From: Oscillospiraceae bacterium
GTDB lineage: Bacteria; Bacillota; Clostridia; Oscillospirales; Oscillospiraceae
Assembly (NCBI GenBank): GCA_017516065.1
Contig: JAFWDQ010000017.1
Span: 1-58,346 of the forward strand
Direction of reading: 5' to 3'
Length of the DNA stretch: 58,346 nucleotides
The position numbers were made by a program, and so were the translations under genes. Each line of letters starts with the position of its first letter. Position 1 is the first letter of the stretch. The notes below the pieces were generated by a model that was not told the DNA's origin, did no database searches, and saw only the letters and a program-made list of their open reading frames with translations. Below, piece after piece: positions 53,502 through 58,346 of this stretch.

Positions 53502-54752
53502 TTACTCGTAAATGGGGTGCGCCTGGCACAGGACCTTGACCCGGGCGCGCAGCTCGTCGGCGTAGTTCTCCCAGTCGGGCCGGGCGGTGATGCCGATGAG
53601 TTTGGCGATCTCCTGCATGTCGGACTCCACGAAGCCACGGGAGGTGACGGCGGGGGTGCCGATGCGGACGCCGCTGGTGACGAAGGGGCTCTTGGGATCG
53701 TTGGGGATGGCGTTCTTGTTCACGGTGATGTGCACCGTGTCCAGACGGTTCTCCATCTCCTTGCCGGTGAGGTCCTTGGGCCGCAGGTCCACCAGAGACA
53801 GGTGGTTGTCCGTGCCGCCGGAGATCAGGGAGAAGCCCTCTGCCAGCAGGCCCTCCGCCAGGGTGGCGGAATTCTTCACAATCTGGGCCTGATACGCCTT
53901 GAACTCCGGCGTCAGAGCCTCGCCCAGAGCCACGGCCTTGGCGGCGATGATGTGCATCAGGGGACCGCCCTGCTCGCCGGGGAAGATGGCGCTGTTGAGC
54001 TTTTTGAATATCGCCTCGTCGTTGCACAGGAGCATGCCGCCCCGGGGCCCACGGAGGGTCTTGTGGGTGGTGGTGGACACCACGTCGGCGTAGGGAATGG
54101 GGGAGGGATGCAGGCCCGCCGCCACGAGACCGGCGATATGGGCCATATCCACCATCAGGTACGCGCCCACCTCGTCGGCGATCTCCCGGAAGACCTTGAA
54201 GTCGATGATCCGGGGATAGGCAGAGGCGCCGGCGATGATCATCTTCGGCTTGTGCTCTCTGGCCAGGTCACGGAGCTGATCATAGTCGATGTAGTGAGTC
54301 TCGGGATGGAGGCCGTAGGCCACCATGTTGTAGTTCTTGCCGGAGAAGTTCACCGGGCTGCCGTGGGTCAGATGGCCGCCCTCAGCCAGACTCATGCCCA
54401 GCACGGTGTCGCCGTGCTCGCACAGGGCGGCGTAGACGGCGTAGTTGGCCTGGGCGCCGGAGTGGGGCTGCACATTGGCGTACTTGGCGCCGAACAGCTG
54501 ACAGGCCCGCTTCCGGGCCAGGTCCTCCACCACGTCCACGCACTGGCAGCCGCCGTAGTAGCGCTTGCCGGGATAGCCCTCGGCGTACTTGTTGGTCAGC
54601 ACGGAGCCGGCGGCGGCCAGCACCGCGGGGCTGACGATGTTCTCCGAGGCGATCAGCTCGATATTCCGCCGCTGACGGTCATATTCCGCCCGGATCGCGG
54701 CGCCCGCCTCGGGGTCGCATTGCTCGATCAGCTCCATCATTTTCCGAATCAT
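53502..54752 (-). CDS. glyA: Serine hydroxymethyltransferase
   Basis: 416 residues, PLP enzyme that converts serine and tetrahydrofolate to glycine and methylene-tetrahydrofolate. [30 protein letters not shown] and the PLP lysine in [16 protein letters not shown] are intact. ATG 54752 has GGGAGGAACTGAA ahead; the frame extends farther but lacks a site. It has its own promoter. Confidence 0.96.
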   Translation of the reverse strand: MIRKMMELIEQCDPEAGAAIRAEYDRQRRNIELIASENIVSPAVLAAAGSVLTNKYAEGYPGKRYYGGCQCVDVVEDLARKRACQLFGAKYANVQPHSGAQANYAVYAALCEHGDTVLGMSLAEGGHLTHGSPVNFSGKNYNMVAYGLHPETHYIDYDQLRDLAREHKPKMIIAGASAYPRIIDFKVFREIADEVGAYLMVDMAHIAGLVAAGLHPSPIPYADVVSTTTHKTLRGPRGGMLLCNDEAIFKKLNSAIFPGEQGGPLMHIIAAKAVALGEALTPEFKAYQAQIVKNSATLAEGLLAEGFSLISGGTDNHLSLVDLRPKDLTGKEMENRLDTVHITVNKNAIPNDPKSPFVTSGVRIGTPAVTSRGFVESDMQEIAKLIGITARPDWENYADELRARVKVLCQAHPIYE

Positions 54753-54769
54753 TTCAGTTCCTCCCATCC

Positions 54770-54789
54770 GCCGGCCCGGGGAGGCCGGC
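54770..54789 (-). other. Hairpin next to the glyA ribosome site
   Basis: GCCGGC and GCCGGC form a 6-bp stem with an 8-base loop immediately upstream of the GGGAGG site. It may influence translation. No known riboswitch is visible in the roughly 75-base leader. Confidence 0.4.
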
Positions 54790-54833
54790 ACGCAAAATTA
54801 AAGGGTTCCGCCGTTCATAAATATTAACGACTT

Positions 54834-54862
54834 ATTCTATCAAATCCTGCGGAGAAAATCAA
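54834..54862 (-). promoter_or_regulatory. Promoter of glyA
   Basis: TTGATT, 17 bases, TAGAAT on the minus strand. Confidence 0.6.
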
Positions 54863-54887
54863 TCACAGAAACAGGAAAAACAGGCGG

Positions 54888-54912
54888 AAAAAGACGGCAG
54901 GGATGCACGTCT
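54888..54912 (-). terminator. Terminator of the uridine phosphorylase gene
   Basis: On the minus strand AGACG and CGTCT flank an 11-base loop and run into TTTT, 26 bases after the stop. Short but with a good T-tract. Confidence 0.55.
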
Positions 54913-54938
54913 GCGACAATACAGGGAGGGGGAGACGA

Positions 54939-55712
54939 TCACACGGCCTCCCCGCGGTCCCGGCGGATCACCCGCTTCATAGCCTCCACCGCCACACGGA
55001 CAGCCAGGGAGGTATCCTCGCTCATCTTCTGATCCAGCCCCGCGGCCTCCCGTTCCTGGTTCCAGATCACGTGGAAACAGGAGCCGCAGCGGCAGCCCAG
55101 AGCGCTGGCCACAACGAACAGGGCCGCGGACTCCATCTCCGAGGCCTTGACCCCCAGCCGCTTCCAGGCGGCCCACTTCTGTTCCAGCTCATAGGAGACC
55201 GGCATACGGCCGGGGATCTGCTGGCCGTAGAAGGAGTCCTTGCACTGCACGACGCCCACGTGGGTCCGGCAGCCCAGGGCAAGAGCGGCTTCCCGGAGGG
55301 ACAGAGTCAGATCAAGGTCCGCCACGGCGGGGAATTCGATGGGGGCGTACTCTACGGAGGTGTGCTCATAGCGGATGGCCCCGGTGGCCACCACGATATC
55401 CCCGGACTGCACGTCCAGGTCGATGCCGCCGCAGGTCCCGGTGCGCAGGAAGGTATCCGCGCCGACGTTGTGCAGCTCCTCCATGGCGATGGCGGCGGAG
55501 GGCCCGCCGATGCCCGTGGAGCAGACGCTCACCGGCTCGCCCAGCAGGGACCCGGTGAAGAGGTTGAACTCCCGGTTCTGGGCCACGTGTCTTGCGCCGT
55601 CCAGCAGCGCCGCGATGGCCGGGCAGCGGCCGGGATCGCCGGCCAGGATCACGTACCGGCCCACGTCCCCGGTGACACAGTGGAGATGGAATTGTCTGTC
55701 AACGATCTGCAT
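54939..55712 (-). CDS. udp: Uridine phosphorylase
   Basis: 257 residues of the NP-I family: [10 protein letters not shown] phosphate loop, [23 protein letters not shown] and the nucleoside-binding end [16 protein letters not shown]. Releases uracil and ribose-1-phosphate from uridine. ATG 55712 has GGAGGCGGTCTCTG ahead, within a leader whose 5' part can form a CTCAAA/TTTGAG hairpin. Other pyrimidine nucleosides are possible. Confidence 0.9.
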   Translation of the reverse strand: MQIVDRQFHLHCVTGDVGRYVILAGDPGRCPAIAALLDGARHVAQNREFNLFTGSLLGEPVSVCSTGIGGPSAAIAMEELHNVGADTFLRTGTCGGIDLDVQSGDIVVATGAIRYEHTSVEYAPIEFPAVADLDLTLSLREAALALGCRTHVGVVQCKDSFYGQQIPGRMPVSYELEQKWAAWKRLGVKASEMESAALFVVASALGCRCGSCFHVIWNQEREAAGLDQKMSEDTSLAVRVAVEAMKRVIRRDRGEAV

Positions 55713-55776
55713 CAGAGACCGCCTCCTTGTATTCTGTATTCTCAAATAGTCGCGGTGTTGCAGCCGCTTTGAGGTT

Positions 55777-55785
55777 ATTATAGCA
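55777..55785 (-). promoter_or_regulatory. Extended -10 promoter of udp
   Basis: TGCTATAAT (TG, one base, perfect -10) on the minus strand; no clear -35. Confidence 0.5.
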
Positions 55786-55879
55786 CACCTGCGGCCGTTC
55801 CGCCACAGACGGATTTCAGGGCTGCCGGGCCTTTGCTTTGACATTCTTCACAAAAAGAGGGAAAATTTAGTTATGTAAA

Positions 55880-55908
55880 TTGACAAATCGCCATGTGACA
55901 ACTATAAT
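55880..55908 (+). promoter_or_regulatory. Full-consensus promoter of the S-layer-type gene
   Basis: TTGACA, exactly 17 bases, TATAAT, preceded by an AT-rich stretch. AAAAGGAGGAG follows near the start codon. These features predict very high expression, as for S-layer proteins. Confidence 0.88.
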
Positions 55909-55946
55909 CAAAAGAAGTTAATCCCAAAAGAAAAGGAGGAGACCAA

Positions 55947-58346
55947 ATGAGACGATTCCTAAGCTTGGTGCTTGCACTGGTCCTGGCGTTATCACTGGGC
56001 CTGACCGCAAGTGCCGCGGGCAGTTCCTTCTCGGACATGCCGGATGAAGGATACTGGTCCCGGGAAGCCCTTGATGCGGCCGTGGCCAACGGTCTGATGA
56101 AGGGCGACAACGGCCTGATCCGGCCCGGTGATCCCATCACCCGCGCCGAGGCGGCGACCATGATCAACCGTGCCTTCGGCGCGACGAAAACGGCTGATGT
56201 CGCCTTCGCGGATGTGGGCGACAGCGATTGGTTCAAGGCGGATGTGCAGAAGGCTGTCTATATGGGCACCTTCCAGGGCGTTTCCGCGGACAGCTTCGCG
56301 CCCAACGATTCCATCACCCGTGAGCAGGCCTTTACGGCACTTGCCCGGGCGCTGGCTCTGCCGGAGGGAGACGCCTCCGCGCTCAGTGCCTTCGGCGATG
56401 CCGCGGATGTTTCCGACTGGGCGAAGGGGCCCCTGGCCGCCATGGTCCAGGCCGGCTATGTCAACGGCAGCGACGGCAAGCTCAATCCCGGCGCGCCCAT
56501 CACCCGTGAGGAGTTTGCCCAGGTGATGTACAACATCATCGGCGCTTACACCGACGGCAATGCCGCAGATATCCCGGAAAAGGGCAACGTAGTCATCCGC
56601 GACCCCAACGTCACGCTGAAGGACGTGACCATCGACGGCGACCTGATCCTGGCCGACGGCGCCGCTGGCACCGTCACCCTGGACAACGTGACGGTCACCG
56701 GACGGATCCTGGTCCGCAGTGATGACACCACCGTGGATATGACGGGCAACACCTCCGCGGCAGCCACGGTCGTCACCGGCGACAATGTCACCGTCAACCC
56801 GGGCCCGGACGCCAAGACCGGCGACGTGGACCTTCAGGGTGAGAATGACAAGGTCAACGAGCCCTCCGGCGGCGCGGAGCCCACTGAGCCCGCAGAGCCC
56901 ACGGAGCCCACGGAGCCCAGCGGCGGCGGCAGCAGCAGCGGCTCTTCCAGCAAGACTTACACCGTGACCTTTGACAATCAGGGCCACGGCACCGCACCCG
57001 ATAATCAGACCGTGAAGAAGGGCAAGACGGCCGAAAAGCCTGCCGCGCTGACAGCGGACGACGGCTTTGCTTTCCTCGGTTGGTATGCGGACGCTGACTG
57101 CACGACCAAGTTTGATTTCTCCGCAGCTATCAGCGCAGACACCACTGTCTATGCCAAGTGGGTCGACGGTGCGGTGAAGGAGCAGGGCCCGACCAAAACA
57201 CAGGACGATATCGTTGCCAGCGATGCCTGGGAGAAGGTCGCTACCAAGGAAGGCAGCATCTTCATCGAGGGCATCTGCATCAACAGCCAGGGTGAGATCT
57301 GGTTCGTGGACGTGGCCTTCGGTGCCATCTACCATGTGAACGAATCCGGCGAGGTGGAGACGGTGTACTCCAACGCCGAGGGCGACACGCAGATCATGCC
57401 CAACGGCGCAAAGTTCGTCTCCGATACCCAGATCCTGATTACGGACCGCTTCATCGGCCTGGCTCTGTTTGACACGGAGACCTGCGAATTTACCACCCTC
57501 ATTGACAAGGATCCCAACGGCAAGGCGTTCCTGGGCCTCAATGACCTGGTGGTGACGGACAACGGCGACGGCACCGTGACCGTGTTCTTCACGGATTCCG
57601 GCAGCAAGTCCTACTACACTGACACGTATCCCGATAAGGGCAACGTGTATACCTGCGTGGTGGACCCGGAGGCGAAGACCGCCACGGACTTTAAGCTGGT
57701 GGCCAAGGGCATCGCGTACCCCAACGGCGTGACCATCGATCCCACCGGCACCTATCTGTACGTGACGGAGTTCGCGGAGAATCAGGTCCTCAGCATTCCC
57801 ACGAATATGGAAGGCCGTGAAGGCATCCGGATCTTCGCCCGTCTGTACGGCGGCATCGGTCCCGACGGTGTGGAGTGCGACCAGAACGGCTATGTGTATT
57901 GTGCCCATCTGGAGGCCGGCGAGGTCGTGGTCCTGGACACCAAGGGCTATGAGGTGTGCAAGCTCGGCGTGCCCGAGGGCTTCAAGGTGGACAACGTGTG
58001 CATCTATGACGGCTACCTGTACTGCTGCGAGGCGGACAAGGGCACCATCTGGCGCATCGCGGTCACGGACTTCGTGGACAGCGAGGATGTGACGGACGTT
58101 ACCTGCGACGGCGCGGTGGAGACCAGCGCCGACTATAAGGTGAAGGAGCAGGGCCCGACAAAGACACAGGATGACATCATCGCCAGCGACTCCTGGGAGA
58201 AGGTAGCTACCAAGGAAGGCAGCGTCTTCATCGAGGGCATCTGCATCAACAGCCAGGGCGACGTCTGGTTCGTGGACGTGGCCTTCGGCGCCATCTATCA
58301 CGTGGCCGCCGACGGTACGGTGGAGACGAAGTACTCCAACGCCGAG
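55947..58346 (+). CDS. Secreted S-layer-homology protein with repeated SMP-30/gluconolactonase-like domains, 3' truncated by the window edge
   Basis: 800 codons are seen and the frame is open at the edge. A signal peptide (MRRFLSLVLALVLALSLGL, cut near TASA-A) is followed by three SLH modules (about 24-75, 81-140, 148-201) that bind wall polysaccharide, a beta-rich repeat region to about 305, and a Thr/Glu/Pro linker with poly-Ser. Then a Listeria-Bacteroides-type repeat (337-406, ending WVDG; GWYADADC) and beta-propeller segments like SMP-30/gluconolactonase/LRE (GICINSQGEIWFVDVAFGAI, IAYPNGVTIDPTGTYLYVTE). The propeller unit is 322 residues and a second copy starts at 732. Possibly a sugar lactonase or ligand-binding surface protein. 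Confidence 0.88.
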   Translation, partial: MRRFLSLVLALVLALSLGLTASAAGSSFSDMPDEGYWSREALDAAVANGLMKGDNGLIRPGDPITRAEAATMINRAFGATKTADVAFADVGDSDWFKADVQKAVYMGTFQGVSADSFAPNDSITREQAFTALARALALPEGDASALSAFGDAADVSDWAKGPLAAMVQAGYVNGSDGKLNPGAPITREEFAQVMYNIIGAYTDGNAADIPEKGNVVIRDPNVTLKDVTIDGDLILADGAAGTVTLDNVTVTGRILVRSDDTTVDMTGNTSAAATVVTGDNVTVNPGPDAKTGDVDLQGENDKVNEPSGGAEPTEPAEPTEPTEPSGGGSSSGSSSKTYTVTFDNQGHGTAPDNQTVKKGKTAEKPAALTADDGFAFLGWYADADCTTKFDFSAAISADTTVYAKWVDGAVKEQGPTKTQDDIVASDAWEKVATKEGSIFIEGICINSQGEIWFVDVAFGAIYHVNESGEVETVYSNAEGDTQIMPNGAKFVSDTQILITDRFIGLALFDTETCEFTTLIDKDPNGKAFLGLNDLVVTDNGDGTVTVFFTDSGSKSYYTDTYPDKGNVYTCVVDPEAKTATDFKLVAKGIAYPNGVTIDPTGTYLYVTEFAENQVLSIPTNMEGREGIRIFARLYGGIGPDGVECDQNGYVYCAHLEAGEVVVLDTKGYEVCKLGVPEGFKVDNVCIYDGYLYCCEADKGTIWRIAVTDFVDSEDVTDVTCDGAVETSADYKVKEQGPTKTQDDIIASDSWEKVATKEGSVFIEGICINSQGDVWFVDVAFGAIYHVAADGTVETKYSNAE
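57174..58346 (+). repeat. Tandem 966-bp domain repeat
   Basis: The segment starting gtgaaggagcagggcccgac at 57174 recurs at 58140 with near-identical protein (KEQGPTKTQDDI, FIEGICINSQG, FVDVAFGAIYHV). The unit is 966 bp, or 322 codons. The second unit is cut by the window edge, so the copy number is unknown. Confidence 0.9.

Overview
The window looks like a chromosomal segment from a high-GC anaerobic Firmicute of the Clostridia, most like the Oscillospiraceae (Flavonifractor, Lawsonibacter, Intestinimonas and relatives). This is inferred from gene content and order: an S10-spc-alpha ribosomal operon with a KOW protein between map and infA and with rpsD directly before rpoA, a type III glutamine synthetase, a split glutamate synthase with its own ferredoxin domain, an ANTAR regulator, ferredoxin-dependent IorAB, and archaeal-type ProS. 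I saw no tRNA, rRNA, CRISPR array, transposase or integrase. Nearly all DNA is coding, and strong GGAGG ribosome sites and TTGACA/TATAAT-like promoters are readable.

Layout. 1-720: end of an XRE-type regulator gene entering from the left, then AT-richer non-coding DNA up to the 3' end of guaA, a known integration site for mobile elements. 725-12815 (minus): glnN, amt-PII fusion, asnB, purC, purF, purA, purB, guaA, tightly packed and apparently read from one strong promoter through a terminator-like leader. 12848-18183 (plus, divergent): three-piece glutamate synthase, type I glnA and an ANTAR RNA-binding regulator, also behind a terminator-like leader. Together they form a nitrogen locus: ammonium uptake, glutamine and glutamate synthesis, then the glutamine- and aspartate-consuming steps of purine and asparagine synthesis.

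18259-27049: aquaporin, NYN-OST-HTH protein, a GlmU-like nucleotidyltransferase, proS, a sugar-transfer ATP-grasp protein, a cluster of palindromes, a lipoprotein, asnS and a DUF2156 protein. 27193-43357: the continuous S10-spc-alpha operon from rpsJ to rplQ, including secY, adk, map, infA and rpoA, with a long leader holding two terminator-like hairpins. Oddities are an RGG-rich tail on S3 and a 27-bp tandem duplication at the end of rplC.

43395-47717 (plus): prfA, tsaC-type gene, a coaE open frame that runs without a stop into an M18 aminopeptidase, and a flavin reductase-like gene. 47779-51858 (minus): ACT-domain protein, phenylacetate-CoA ligase and IorB/IorA, a set for fermenting aromatic amino acids through arylpyruvates. 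51919-55712 (minus): DUF951, rarA, glyA, uridine phosphorylase. 55880 to the end (plus): a consensus promoter and a large secreted S-layer-homology protein carrying tandem SMP-30/gluconolactonase-like propeller domains, cut by the window edge.

The best candidates for something new are the paired attenuator leaders between glnN and the glutamate synthase genes next to an ANTAR protein, the coaE-M18 joined frame with an internal ribosome site, the surface protein with repeated lactonase-like domains, the RGG tail of S3, and the palindrome cluster at 23335-23550.
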